A stretch of 64,000 bases of DNA from CAYQQU01 sp964419545 (GTDB taxonomy: Bacteria > Bacteroidota > Bacteroidia > Chitinophagales > Saprospiraceae), in the NCBI GenBank assembly GCA_964419545.1, contig CAYQQU010000003.1, positions 97,226-161,225 on the forward strand, written 5' to 3'. How positions within the stretch are numbered: the first letter of the stretch is position 1; the number at the start of each line of letters is the position of its first letter. The notes under the pieces are model-generated. The model was given only the letters and a program-made list of their open reading frames with translations, ran no database searches and was not told the DNA's origin. The position numbers and the translations under genes are program-made. This document shows, piece by piece, positions 48,149 through 56,725 of the stretch.

Positions 48149-49582
48149 ATGATCCGCTACCTGTTCAACCGGCTGGCCATCTTCGTACCGACCTTGCTGG
48201 TCGTGTCCTTCCTGGCTTTCGGGTTGAGCAAACTGGCGCCGGGCGATCCGGTCGAGCTGAAACTGCGCGGCGGCATGGGAAGCCTCGATGCTCAGCAAAC
48301 CGATCTCTCCTACGCCAACCGCCTGTACGAGGAAACAGCCGAACGACTAGGACTCGACAAGCCGGCCTTTTATTTCAACCTTTCGTCCCGGGCTTATCCC
48401 GATACGTTATACCGCATCCTGCGGCCCGAACGGCAGCGCACGCTGCGCGAGCTCATCGCCCAGTACGGCAACTGGGAAAAGATCAGCGTTTACCACCGGC
48501 AACAGCTGCGGCTGCAAAGATCGCTGTCCGAACTGCCCGACAGCCTGGCGCCCATGGCCAATAAGATCCGGCGCAGCCTGCAGGAACTGCTGCTGGCTTC
48601 CGGCGCCTCCCGGATAAACTCGCTCTTGCACCAGATCGACACTTCGCTTGCCGCCCATCCGGTACTGCAACCGGCCATCGGGCCGGCGGCAGCTGAGCTG
48701 AGCGCGGCCTACCGGGCGGTAACCGCAAATCCGGAGCATTACAAAAAATATCTGCCCGACCTGAAATGGTACGGCCTGGACAACCAATACCACCGTTGGC
48801 TGAGCCGCTTTGTGACGGGCGATTTCGGGACCTCTTACCTCGACAGCCGGCCGGTAGCCGATAAGATGCAAGAAGCATTGTTCTGGACCCTCGTCCTCAA
48901 CGGGCTGGCCCTGTTGCTGGCCTTTTTGCTCTCTGTTCCGCTGGGCGTCTATGCCGCGGTTTATCGCCATCGTTCATTCGACCGGATAACGACCTTCCTG
49001 TTGTTTATGCTCTATTCGCTGCCCAATTTCTGGATCGCGACCATGCTGGTGGTCTTCTTCACCACGCCGGAGTACGGAATGGATTTTTTTCCGTCGATGG
49101 GGCCGGGAGAGCCAGGTCCGGAAGCGAGCTGGCCGGAGCGCCTCGACATTCGCATCGCCCATCTGACGCTGCCGGTCTTCTGCCTGACGTACGGCCTGCT
49201 GGCGTTTATTTCCCGGCAGGTGCGCGGAGGGATGGTGGAGGTGCTGCATCAGGACTATATCCGTACGGCGCGGGCGAAGGGCTTGAACGAACGGGCGGTG
49301 ATCTGGAAACACGCCTTTCGCAATGCGCTTTTTCCCCTGATCACCATGATCGGGTCCATCCTGCCGGCTTTGATCGCCGGGTCGGTAGCGATCGAGTGGA
49401 TCTTTAATATTCCCGGCATGGGCGACCTGACGTTGCGGTCGATTGCCGCCCGCGACTGGCCGGTGGTGTACAGCGTGCTGATGCTCGCTTCGGTCTTGAC
49501 GATGGCCGGCCTGCTGCTGGCCGATTTGTTGTACACGCTGGTCGATCCGCGGGTCACCTTCCAAAAAAAGCGCACAGGATAA
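48149..49582 (+). CDS. DppB-like ABC permease with large periplasmic insertion
   Basis: A 477-aa inner-membrane permease. The first helix (YLFNRLAIFVPTLLVVSFLA) is followed by about 200 residues outside the membrane (roughly 35-235, mostly helical), much longer than in ordinary DppB/OppB proteins (about 310-340 aa). Then come the remaining helices and the EAA loop DYIRTARAKGLNERAVIWKH that docks the ATPase. The insertion probably lies in the periplasm and might contact the binding proteins. The next gene starts only 1 bp after its stop. Confidence 0.9.
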   Translation: MIRYLFNRLAIFVPTLLVVSFLAFGLSKLAPGDPVELKLRGGMGSLDAQQTDLSYANRLYEETAERLGLDKPAFYFNLSSRAYPDTLYRILRPERQRTLRELIAQYGNWEKISVYHRQQLRLQRSLSELPDSLAPMANKIRRSLQELLLASGASRINSLLHQIDTSLAAHPVLQPAIGPAAAELSAAYRAVTANPEHYKKYLPDLKWYGLDNQYHRWLSRFVTGDFGTSYLDSRPVADKMQEALFWTLVLNGLALLLAFLLSVPLGVYAAVYRHRSFDRITTFLLFMLYSLPNFWIATMLVVFFTTPEYGMDFFPSMGPGEPGPEASWPERLDIRIAHLTLPVFCLTYGLLAFISRQVRGGMVEVLHQDYIRTARAKGLNERAVIWKHAFRNALFPLITMIGSILPALIAGSVAIEWIFNIPGMGDLTLRSIAARDWPVVYSVLMLASVLTMAGLLLADLLYTLVDPRVTFQKKRTG

Positions 49583-49583
49583 T

Positions 49584-50876
49584 ATGTTGGGCAACAAAAA
49601 GAGAATAGAGCGGCTGGAAAAAGCTGCGGCCTCGCCGGCGGGGTTCTGGCCGGCGGCGCGCCGTCGCTTCTGGCGCAACCGGCCGGCGCGCTGGGCGCTG
49701 CGCCTCTTGTTCGTGTTGCTCTTTTTCGCCCTTTTTGCCGATTTCCTGGCCAACGAAAAGCCGCTTTACGCCCGGATAGCAGGAGAGACGCACTTCCCGG
49801 TATTCCAACAATACGCCGTAGACCTCGGCCTGGCCCAATGGGACGCCCGCTTTGTCAATCAAAGCTGGAAAGACCAGCCTTACGAGCAGGTGATATGGCC
49901 GCCGATCCCTTACTCGGCGCGCACCATCGACCGGCGGAATATGAATTACGTCAGTCCTTTTGACGATCAGAATGTCGATTCCCGGCGTTTCCGGCACTGG
50001 CTGGGCACCGATCAGATCGGGCGCGACGTAGCCGCCGGGATGATCACCGGCGCCCGCACGGCCATACTGGTGGGCGTAGTGGCGATGTCGGTAGCGGCAT
50101 TGATCGGGATACTGCTCGGGACGCTGGCCGGTTTTTTCGGCGACGAGCGGCTGCGGGTCTCGCGTATTGGGCTGATCCTGCAGGTCGTTGCCCTGATGCT
50201 GGGCATTTTCTACGGTTTCATCGTGCGACAGTACGCCATTGCGCAGGGCGCTTTCGGCTGGGAGGTGTTGAAAAGCCTGGGGCTGGTGCTCGGATTTTTA
50301 CTGGCGGGGTACGCTCTCGCCATACCCCTGCGTCGTTTACCCGTGCTGGGCCGCCCGGTGGTCCTTCCAATGGATTTGCTGGTGATGCGCGCCATCGAGG
50401 TCGTCAATTCCATTCCTTCCTTATTGCTGATCCTTTCGATCGTGGCGGTCATCGAACGGTCGAATATCCTGCACGTCATGCTCATCATCGGCCTGATCAG
50501 CTGGACCAGCATCGCGCGGTTTACGCGGGCGGAGCTGCTGCGCATCCGGGGCCTTACCTACATCGAGGCGGCGCGCGCGCTGGGCGTGCGGGAATGGCGG
50601 ATCATCCTGCGGCATGCGTTGCCCAACGCGATTACGCCGGTGATGATCACTATCGCTTTCGGCATTGCCAATGCTATCCTGCTGGAGGCTACCCTCACCT
50701 TTCTGAGCGTAGAAGTAGCCGCGGAGCAGGTCACCTGGGGTAAGCTGCTCAACCTGGCGCGCGGCTATGCGCCGGCCTGGTGGCTGGCCGTCTTTCCCGG
50801 GCTCGCCATCTTTTTTTCCGTCACCCTCTTCAACCTGATCGGAGAGGGGCTTACCGATGCGCTGGATCCGCGCTAG
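49584..50876 (+). CDS. DppC-like ABC permease
   Basis: A 430-aa partner permease. The first helix (LRLLFVLLFFALFADFLA) is at about 35-55, followed by an extended periplasmic loop of about 80 residues, then LGTDQIGRDVAAGMITGAR, typical of DppC proteins, and the EAA loop YIEAARALGVREWRIILRH. With DppB it forms the channel of a peptide-type importer. No ATP-binding subunit gene follows; the next gene is on the other strand and overlaps its stop by 4 bp. The ATPases must be encoded elsewhere. Confidence 0.9.
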   Translation: MLGNKKRIERLEKAAASPAGFWPAARRRFWRNRPARWALRLLFVLLFFALFADFLANEKPLYARIAGETHFPVFQQYAVDLGLAQWDARFVNQSWKDQPYEQVIWPPIPYSARTIDRRNMNYVSPFDDQNVDSRRFRHWLGTDQIGRDVAAGMITGARTAILVGVVAMSVAALIGILLGTLAGFFGDERLRVSRIGLILQVVALMLGIFYGFIVRQYAIAQGAFGWEVLKSLGLVLGFLLAGYALAIPLRRLPVLGRPVVLPMDLLVMRAIEVVNSIPSLLLILSIVAVIERSNILHVMLIIGLISWTSIARFTRAELLRIRGLTYIEAARALGVREWRIILRHALPNAITPVMITIAFGIANAILLEATLTFLSVEVAAEQVTWGKLLNLARGYAPAWWLAVFPGLAIFFSVTLFNLIGEGLTDALDPR

Positions 50877-51049
50877 TTCCTGTAGACGCCTTTGGGAAAA
50901 AGTTTCGATTTGCCGCCGCGCTTGGCGGCTTTTTCGGATTTCGGTTTTTGATCCAGGGACGGGCAACCGTAGCCCCGGCTGCAGGAAAAGGTGGTGGTGA
51001 GCAGGAAGAAGGTAGCGGCGCAGGAGAGTAGAAGCAAAAGACGTTTCAT
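50873..51049 (-). CDS. Small lipoprotein, 58 aa
   Basis: The minus-strand frame from ATG 51049 to TAG at 50873 encodes 58 residues: a lipoprotein signal ending FLLTTTFSC (Cys23), then SRGYGCPSLDQ and a basic tail rich in Lys (PKSEKAAKRGGKSKLFPKG). The signal sequence, lipobox and small basic GYGCP-type mature part resemble tiny lipoproteins that are common in Bacteroidota; the function is unknown. Its stop overlaps the end of the permease gene on the opposite strand (TAG read on both strands within CTAG). Confidence 0.75.
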   Translation of the reverse strand: MKRLLLLLSCAATFFLLTTTFSCSRGYGCPSLDQKPKSEKAAKRGGKSKLFPKGVYRN

Positions 51050-51364
51050 AAAAAAAATGCGGTTTTTCTCTGAGAAATTTATCGGCTTGCTGAGGAAGGC
51101 GAACGTTCCCAGATTAAAAAACGAAAAAATGCCGGGAATTTATGCCGAGGGCCGGTTGATTTGCAAAAATTTAACACCGTGGGCCGGCAGAACATCCTGA
51201 AATAAATTTTATACGTACCGGGCCGGCTCCCCGTTCGCAGGTGCGAATCTGCCGAAATGCCCGTGAATTCAGGGTTTCAGCAACTTTTTTGGCGGCAAAA
51301 TCTTGGTTTATTGAAACTTAACGTTAATTTTGCTTGACATTTTTAACAACTAAAACATTTTGAA
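51050..51364. other. Intergenic region between the small lipoprotein and HU genes
   Basis: 315 bp with no coding region. It contains divergent promoters; the HU promoter is near the right end. The middle (about 51170-51290) shows short G+C-rich segments but no clear RNA structure that I can support. Confidence 0.5.
51325..51332 (+). promoter_or_regulatory. Bacteroidota -7 box of the HU gene
   Basis: TAATTTTG matches TAnnTTTG exactly, 33 bases before the HU ATG. A TTGG at 51302-51305 lies 19 bases upstream, near the expected -33 TTTG position. The strong promoter fits an abundant DNA-binding protein. Confidence 0.65.
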
Positions 51365-51637
51365 ATGAATAAGGGAGATCTGATTAACAAAATTGCAGAT
51401 AGTGCTAATGTCTCCAAAGCGCAGGCTTCTGATGCCCTGAACGCGGTACTGGAAGGCATCGAAGGCGCATTGAAAAGTGGGGATAAAGTAACGCTGGTCG
51501 GCTTTGGCACCTTCTCGGTTTCCCATCGCGAAGCCCGCACGGGCCGCAACCCGCAAACCGGTGAAACCATTCCTATTGCCGCCAAGAACGTAGTGAAGTT
51601 CAAGCCCGGCAAAGAACTTTCCGACTCCGTCAACTAA
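51365..51637 (+). CDS. hup: HU-family histone-like DNA-binding protein
   Basis: A 90-aa HU protein, the standard length. It starts MNKGDLINKIADSANVSKAQ and has the beta-arm region VTLVGFGTFSVSHREARTGR and NPQTGETIPIAAKNVVKFKPG, with the conserved proline near the arm tip that intercalates into DNA. HU compacts and bends chromosomal DNA. It has its own promoter and a classical terminator after it. Confidence 0.96.
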   Translation: MNKGDLINKIADSANVSKAQASDALNAVLEGIEGALKSGDKVTLVGFGTFSVSHREARTGRNPQTGETIPIAAKNVVKFKPGKELSDSVN

Positions 51638-51658
51638 GGAATAGCATATAACTTACCG

Positions 51659-51695
51659 AAAGGGCAATCCAGGTCGAACTTGGATTGCCCTTTTT
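51659..51695 (+). terminator. Rho-independent terminator of the HU gene
   Basis: A perfect 13-bp stem (aaagggcaatcca with tggattgcccttt) and a 9-nt loop, followed by TT to complete a run of five T. It is 22 bp after the HU stop. Confidence 0.85.
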
Positions 51696-51728
51696 CGTTA
51701 TTTTTGCAGCCTGTTTACCTAACCGCAA

Positions 51729-52880
51729 ATGACTGATCCCATGAAATTCGGCACCAAAGTGATCCACGCGGGCCAGCATCCCGACCCTTCCACCGGGGCG
51801 GTGATGACGCCCATCTACCAGACTTCCACCTACGCCCAGTCGGCCCCGGGGCAGCACCAGGGCTTCGAATACGCCCGGACGCAAAACCCCACCCGCTCGG
51901 CCCTCGAACGCAACCTGGCCGCGCTGGAAAACGGCAGCCACGCCATCTGTTACGGCAGCGGGCTCGCCGCCCTCGACGCGGTGCTGCGGCTGTTGCAGCC
52001 CGGCGACGAGATCCTGTCCACCAACGACCTGTACGGCGGTTCTTACCGGCTGATGACCAAAGTACACGAACGTTACGGGTTGAAGCCCCGCTTTATCGAC
52101 ATGAGCCGGGGCGACGCCCTGGCCGGGGCCGTAACCGACAAGACGAAGCTGCTCTGGATCGAAACGCCCACCAATCCAATGCTCAATATCATCGACATCG
52201 AGGCAGCCTGCCGGCTGGCCCGCGAACGCGGTATCCTCAGTTGTGTCGACAATACTTTTGCCTCGCCCTATCTGCAAAATCCGCTTGACCTGGGCGCCGA
52301 CCTGGTGCTGCATTCCGCCACTAAATACCTGGGCGGCCACTCCGACGTGGTGCTGGGGGCGGTTATCGCCAAGGATGCGGCTCTGGCCGAACAATTGTTC
52401 TTCCTGCAAAACGCCGTCGGCGCCGTGCCCGGCCCGCAGGATTGCTTCCTCGTGCTGCGCGGCATAAAGACCCTGCACCTGCGCGTAGAACGTTCGTGCC
52501 AGAACGCAGCGGCCATCGCCGAATTCCTGAAAGCGCATCCCAGGGTCAGCAAGGTCTATTATCCGGGTTTCTCCGACCACCCCAACCACGAAGTCGCCGC
52601 CCGCCAGATGCGCCAGTTCGGCGCCATGGTGTCCTTTGACCTCGTCGACGACCGCTACGACAACGCGCAACGGCTCCTCAGCAATACCGAAGTGTTTACC
52701 CTGGCCGAATCGCTGGGTGGCGTAGAGTCACTGATCGGACATCCCGCCAGCATGACCCACGCCTCCATCCCCAAACCGGAACGGCTGAAAGTGGGCCTGA
52801 CGGACTCGCTCATCCGGCTCAGCGTCGGCGTCGAGGACGTCTCGGACCTCATCGCCGACCTGGAGCGCGCCATCGGCTGA
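51729..52880 (+). CDS. Cys/Met-metabolism PLP enzyme (cystathionine gamma-synthase/lyase)
   Basis: A 383-aa trans-sulfuration enzyme. Landmarks are TPIYQTSTYAQ, YARTQNPTR, the PLP aspartate in SCVDNTFASPYLQ, the Schiff-base lysine in LHSATKYLGGHSD (about residue 204) and the C-terminal SLGGVESLIGHPASMTH and LIRLSVGVED. Whether it works as synthase or lyase cannot be decided by eye. An in-frame ATG four codons in is also a possible start. It appears to be monocistronic, with a repeat hairpin 16 bp after its stop. Confidence 0.92.
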   Translation: MTDPMKFGTKVIHAGQHPDPSTGAVMTPIYQTSTYAQSAPGQHQGFEYARTQNPTRSALERNLAALENGSHAICYGSGLAALDAVLRLLQPGDEILSTNDLYGGSYRLMTKVHERYGLKPRFIDMSRGDALAGAVTDKTKLLWIETPTNPMLNIIDIEAACRLARERGILSCVDNTFASPYLQNPLDLGADLVLHSATKYLGGHSDVVLGAVIAKDAALAEQLFFLQNAVGAVPGPQDCFLVLRGIKTLHLRVERSCQNAAAIAEFLKAHPRVSKVYYPGFSDHPNHEVAARQMRQFGAMVSFDLVDDRYDNAQRLLSNTEVFTLAESLGGVESLIGHPASMTHASIPKPERLKVGLTDSLIRLSVGVEDVSDLIADLERAIG

Positions 52881-52895
52881 ATGGCGGTGATGGTT

Positions 52896-52953
52896 TAGCC
52901 CGGATTATTCACGGGTTCTTCCCTATAGATTGATCCATGAATAATCCGGGTTA
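52896..52953. repeat. 58-bp palindrome of the aacccggattatt family
   Basis: tagcccggattatt pairs with aataatccgggtta. The loop contains cccgtatag-like sequence and tatagattgatccatg, shared with the copy at 44298. It lies between the PLP enzyme and glucosaminidase genes and may also terminate transcription. Confidence 0.65.
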
Positions 52954-53018
52954 GAGTATGTTTGGAGCGGGATCCTTCAAAAAGAGAAGAAAGGCTTGCA
53001 GGTAAAAACATTTTGTTT

Positions 53019-53026
53019 TATATTTG
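53019..53026 (+). promoter_or_regulatory. Bacteroidota -7 box of the glucosaminidase gene
   Basis: TATATTTG is a perfect TAnnTTTG. It ends 15 bases before the ATG at 53042 and overlaps an upstream in-frame TTG (53024), which therefore cannot be the start. Confidence 0.65.
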
Positions 53027-53041
53027 AATCAAAGAAACAAA

Positions 53042-53824
53042 ATGTTAAAGCGAGCGTATATGAGTGGTTCAGCAGACAGATTCAGATCCTTGCTGAGCAG
53101 GCATTGGCTGAAGGTAGGGATCGCGGTGATTTTGGTAATCGTCATTATCAAAAAAGATTTCAGTTTTCAAATCAACCTTCGTTCGCCGGTAAAGCTGGAA
53201 GAACCGGCGCAGGCCCCTCCGCCGACGCAGCCGGTCAAGGAAGAAAAAGAACAGGAGCGCCTCACGGAAAACCGGCCTGTCTCAGCTGACGGTAAAGGGC
53301 AATTGCCGCCGGTCGATCGTTTCGAGTTCCCCTCGATCGGCGGGGAGAAGCCGGCGCGAAAAAGTGCGGTGGGAGAGCTCGCCAAAATAGATCCCGCTAC
53401 CCGGCAGGCTTTTCTGGAGCGATTTACGCACGTAGCCGAGGCCGAACAGCGCAAATACGGCATACCCGCGTCCGTCATTCTCGGGAACGGGCTGCTATTG
53501 AGCCTGGCCGGGCAGCGCGATATGGCGCTCCGGGGAAACAACTATTTCGCTTTGCCCTGCACTGCCGACTGGCAGGGCGAGACCGGCCGGTACCAGGGCA
53601 GCTGTTATCGCCATTATGAAAATGCCTGGACCAGTTTTCGCGACCACAGCTTGTACCTGACGACCGGCAGCTATTCGCAGTTGCGTCAGCTGGCGTCTAA
53701 GGATTATCGCCTTTGGGCGGAAGCGCTCGGGAAAATGGGATTCGGCGAACAGAAAAATTACGATAAGCAGCTCATCGGCTTGATCGAAGAACTGAAGTTG
53801 CACGAACTCGACGCGCTGCGCTGA
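53042..53824 (+). CDS. Membrane-anchored glucosaminidase (GH73-type)
   Basis: About 260 aa. One membrane helix (WLKVGIAVILVIVII) near residues 24-38, a Pro/Glu-rich linker, then a glucosaminidase domain from about 115: FLERFTHVAEAEQRKYGIPA, VILGNGLLLSLAGQRDMALR, GNNYFALPC and the ending with SFRDHSLYL and KNYDKQLIGLIEE. Such domains cut the glycan chains of peptidoglycan. In many GH73 proteins the ILAQA(A/L)LESGWG segment carries the catalytic Glu; here the corresponding VILGNGLLLSLAG has no glutamate, so activity is uncertain and a binding role is possible. A second ATG at 53060 is possible. Confidence 0.8.
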   Translation: MLKRAYMSGSADRFRSLLSRHWLKVGIAVILVIVIIKKDFSFQINLRSPVKLEEPAQAPPPTQPVKEEKEQERLTENRPVSADGKGQLPPVDRFEFPSIGGEKPARKSAVGELAKIDPATRQAFLERFTHVAEAEQRKYGIPASVILGNGLLLSLAGQRDMALRGNNYFALPCTADWQGETGRYQGSCYRHYENAWTSFRDHSLYLTTGSYSQLRQLASKDYRLWAEALGKMGFGEQKNYDKQLIGLIEELKLHELDALR

Positions 53825-53851
53825 GTAAAGCCTGCCGTAAGGAATGGTGAG

Positions 53852-54349
53852 CTACTGGGCGCCCGGGTGTTTGTACTTGTAGTAATGGACGCAAGCGCCG
53901 TAGACCCAGCCTTCCTTTCCTTTTTCGGAGCGGACTTTCACCCAGGGCTCGTCGGTCACTTCCTTCCCGAGGTTGACTTCTTCGGTGAAGTCGGTCACCT
54001 CATTCAGGAAATAGACCTCGTCAAAGAGGTCGAGCTGGTCCAGCACTTCGCTGTCTAAAGTCGGCTTTTCCCGCAGGTTGGTATTGTCGACGGTGATGTA
54101 GAGCCGGGAGAGGCGCTCGGCGGGCGGAGCGGCGGGCTGCGGAGGCGGGGGCTTGGTGGCGGCGGTATCCGGGCTTGTCGCGGCCGGTGATTCCTCCGTC
54201 GCCGCTTCCTCCATTTCTGCCTGGTAGCGGTCGCGCGTGGCATTGCAGCGGGAAACCGCCCAAACCAGAAAACTGACGAAAAAAACGAGAATGATGAGCA
54301 GTTCGACTTTGGGCAGCAAAGAGAACGGGGATTTCTTTTTTTCACTCAT
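53852..54349 (-). CDS. Membrane-anchored SH3-domain protein
   Basis: A 165-aa protein with one N-terminal helix (VELLIILVFFVSFLVWAV), a Pro/Ala/Thr-rich linker (about 50-80) and a bacterial SH3 domain (about 83-160: LYITVDNTNLREKPTLDSEV and EPWVKVRSEKGKEGWVYGAC). The domain is expected to bind cell-wall peptides. It is convergent with the glucosaminidase gene and divergent from dprA. The function beyond wall binding is unknown. Confidence 0.8.
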   Translation of the reverse strand: MSEKKKSPFSLLPKVELLIILVFFVSFLVWAVSRCNATRDRYQAEMEEAATEESPAATSPDTAATKPPPPQPAAPPAERLSRLYITVDNTNLREKPTLDSEVLDQLDLFDEVYFLNEVTDFTEEVNLGKEVTDEPWVKVRSEKGKEGWVYGACVHYYKYKHPGAQ

Positions 54350-54480
54350 AGTTTCCAGGTTGCGGATAATATTTTCAATAATACAAAATAAAGTATAAAT
54401 TGCTGATTATGGATAGGCGCCCCGTAGCAATCCTTTCTCCCGCCGGCGAAAACGCAATCTCCAGCAATAAAAAACGATCC

Positions 54481-55581
54481 ATGCACGAGCATCTGCTTTA
54501 TCAGATAGCCGTTACCCTGTTGCCCAATGTCGGTGCGATAACGGCCAAAAATCTGATCGGTTACTGCGGAAGCGCGAAGGCGGTCTTTTCGGCGAGTAAA
54601 AAAGCGTTATTGCGCATCCCGGGGGTCGGGCCCCGCATCGTGGAGAGCATCGGCCGGCGGCAGGTATTGGGGCAGGCGGAACGCGAGCTGCGGTTTGTCG
54701 AGGAATCCGGCATTCAGGCTTTCAGTTATTTTGACGACGGCTATCCCCGGCGATTGCGGCCTTATCCCGACTGTCCGGTGCTATTGTACTACCGCGGCGC
54801 CGCCGACCTCAACGCCAACCGTACGGTGGCGATCGTCGGTACGCGCAAGCCCACCGCACAGGGTACTGCCGTTTGCGAAGCGCTGGTCGAACAACTACAG
54901 CCATACGAGGTGTTGCTGGTAAGCGGCCTGGCTTTCGGCATCGACGCCGCGGCGCACCGCCGCTCGCTGGAAGCCGGCATTCCCACGGTAGGCGTGCTGG
55001 GCCACGGCCTGCGTTCCGTCTATCCGGCCCAACACCGGCAGCTGGCCGAAAAGATGACGGCGGCAGGCGGCCTGCTCACCGAGTTTACCAGCAATACCGG
55101 GCCCGAAAGAGAACACTTTCCCATGCGGAACCGCATCATCGCCGGATTGTGCGACGCGCTGATCGTCGTGGAAACCGGCGCCAAAGGCGGCTCGATGATC
55201 AGTGCGTTATTCGCCAACGACTACCACAAAGATGTCTTTGCGGTGCCCGGGAGGATCCGCGACCTCAAATCAGCGGGTTGCAACCAGCTGATCAAATCCC
55301 ACAAAGCCCATCTGCTCGAAAATATAGAAGACCTCGCCTACGTCATGCGATGGGAAAAGGCCGATGAATGTCGGCCCGGCGTACAAACCCAGTTGTTCGC
55401 AGAACTGGATGATGCGGAAAAATTAATCGTAACTTTGCTGGATAAATCAACGGAGGTCAGTATTGACGATTTGACGTATCAGACCAAACTTTCCAACAGT
55501 GAGATGGCTGCGCTGCTGCTCAGCCTCGAGTTCAAGGGAGTCATCCGGTCACTTCCCGGAAAGCGTTATTTACTGGCATAA
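54481..55581 (+). CDS. dprA: DNA-processing protein DprA
   Basis: A 366-aa DprA/Smf protein that loads RecA on incoming single-stranded DNA in natural transformation. It has an N-terminal helix-hairpin-helix region (LLRIPGVGPRIVESIG), the Rossmann core with TVAIVGTRKPTAQG, LVSGLAFGIDAAAHRRSL, GLLTEFTSNTGPEREHFPMR and NRIIAGLCDALIVVETGAKG, and a C-terminal winged-helix domain (from about 300). The ATG at 54481 gives a normal N-terminus; two upstream in-frame ATGs (54400, 54409) would add unrelated residues. It is followed 10 bp later by the alkaline phosphatase gene. Confidence 0.94.
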   Translation: MHEHLLYQIAVTLLPNVGAITAKNLIGYCGSAKAVFSASKKALLRIPGVGPRIVESIGRRQVLGQAERELRFVEESGIQAFSYFDDGYPRRLRPYPDCPVLLYYRGAADLNANRTVAIVGTRKPTAQGTAVCEALVEQLQPYEVLLVSGLAFGIDAAAHRRSLEAGIPTVGVLGHGLRSVYPAQHRQLAEKMTAAGGLLTEFTSNTGPEREHFPMRNRIIAGLCDALIVVETGAKGGSMISALFANDYHKDVFAVPGRIRDLKSAGCNQLIKSHKAHLLENIEDLAYVMRWEKADECRPGVQTQLFAELDDAEKLIVTLLDKSTEVSIDDLTYQTKLSNSEMAALLLSLEFKGVIRSLPGKRYLLA

Positions 55582-55591
55582 CCGCAACAAC

Positions 55592-56725
55592 ATGAAAAAC
55601 GGAGAGATCTTTACGGGCCTGCTGCTCCTTTTGCTGTTGTCGGCCTGCAATCCTTACAACCGCGGCGGAGGCGAAGGAACGCAGGCCCCGGTGCTTACCC
55701 GCCGGCCCACCAATATTATCCTCATGATCGGGGACGGAATGGGGCTCAGCCAGATCACCGCCGGGATGTACCGCAACGACAACCGCCTCCAGCTCGAACG
55801 CTTTCCCGTGGTGGGGCTCCAAAAATCCTATTCCGCCGACGACCTGATCACCGACTCGGCCGCCGGGGCGACGGCTTTCGCCTGCGGGATAAAGACGAAT
55901 AACGGCGCCGTAGGGGTAACCACCGACAACCAGCCGGCGCGCTCGATACTGGAAGAAGCCGAAGCACGGGGAAAAGCCACGGGCCTGGTGACCACCTCGT
56001 CGATTGTACATGCTACCCCGGCCGCTTTCGTGGCCCACGTCAAATCGCGAAAAATGTACGAAGCCATTGCCGCCGCTTTTCTGGAAACGGAGGTCGATTT
56101 TTTCGTAGGGGGGGGACAGCAATATTTCCTGCAACGGCAGAGCGACCGTCGTAACCTTTACGCGGAACTGCAGGAAAAAGGCTATTATGTTTCTGACTAC
56201 CTGCGGGAAGCCCTACCGGCTGTAACGATTGACTTTGAAAGAAATTTCGCCTATTTCACCGCCAAGACCGATCCGCTGCCGGTGGCGCAGGGGCGCACGT
56301 ATTTTCTCCCGGCCTGCCAGCTGGCGCCTATTTTTCTGACGCGCCATTCCGATCGCGGTTTTTTCCTGATGATCGAAAGTGCGCAGATCGACTGGGGCGG
56401 GCACGCCAATGACCCGGAGTACATCATCAGCGAAATGATCGAATTTGACCAGGCCATCGGGGCGGTCCTGGATTTTGCCGAGGAAGACGGCGAAACGCTG
56501 GTGATCGTTACGGCCGACCATGAGACCGGCGGCTTATCCATCAACCCCGGTTCGTCTATGGATACCATTGCGGCTGCATTCACTACCGATAAACACACGG
56601 GCGCCCTGGTACCGGTTTTCGCTTTCGGTCCCGGCGCCGAGCTGTTTGGCGGCATCTATGAAAACACCGCCGTTTACTACAAAATGATGCGGGCGTGGGG
56701 CTATGAGCCGGCCGCAATGCGCTAA
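55592..56725 (+). CDS. Alkaline phosphatase family lipoprotein
   Basis: A 377-aa lipoprotein (lipobox LLLLSAC, Cys near 19) of the PhoA family. It has NIILMIGDGMGLSQI with the first metal aspartate, DSAAGATAFACG with the nucleophile serine, IDWGGHAND and TADHETGG with further zinc ligands. It releases phosphate from organic phosphates in the periplasm. It starts 10 bp after dprA and is probably co-transcribed with it, a pairing without an obvious functional link. No Pho box was identified. Confidence 0.92.
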   Translation: MKNGEIFTGLLLLLLLSACNPYNRGGGEGTQAPVLTRRPTNIILMIGDGMGLSQITAGMYRNDNRLQLERFPVVGLQKSYSADDLITDSAAGATAFACGIKTNNGAVGVTTDNQPARSILEEAEARGKATGLVTTSSIVHATPAAFVAHVKSRKMYEAIAAAFLETEVDFFVGGGQQYFLQRQSDRRNLYAELQEKGYYVSDYLREALPAVTIDFERNFAYFTAKTDPLPVAQGRTYFLPACQLAPIFLTRHSDRGFFLMIESAQIDWGGHANDPEYIISEMIEFDQAIGAVLDFAEEDGETLVIVTADHETGGLSINPGSSMDTIAAAFTTDKHTGALVPVFAFGPGAELFGGIYENTAVYYKMMRAWGYEPAAMR

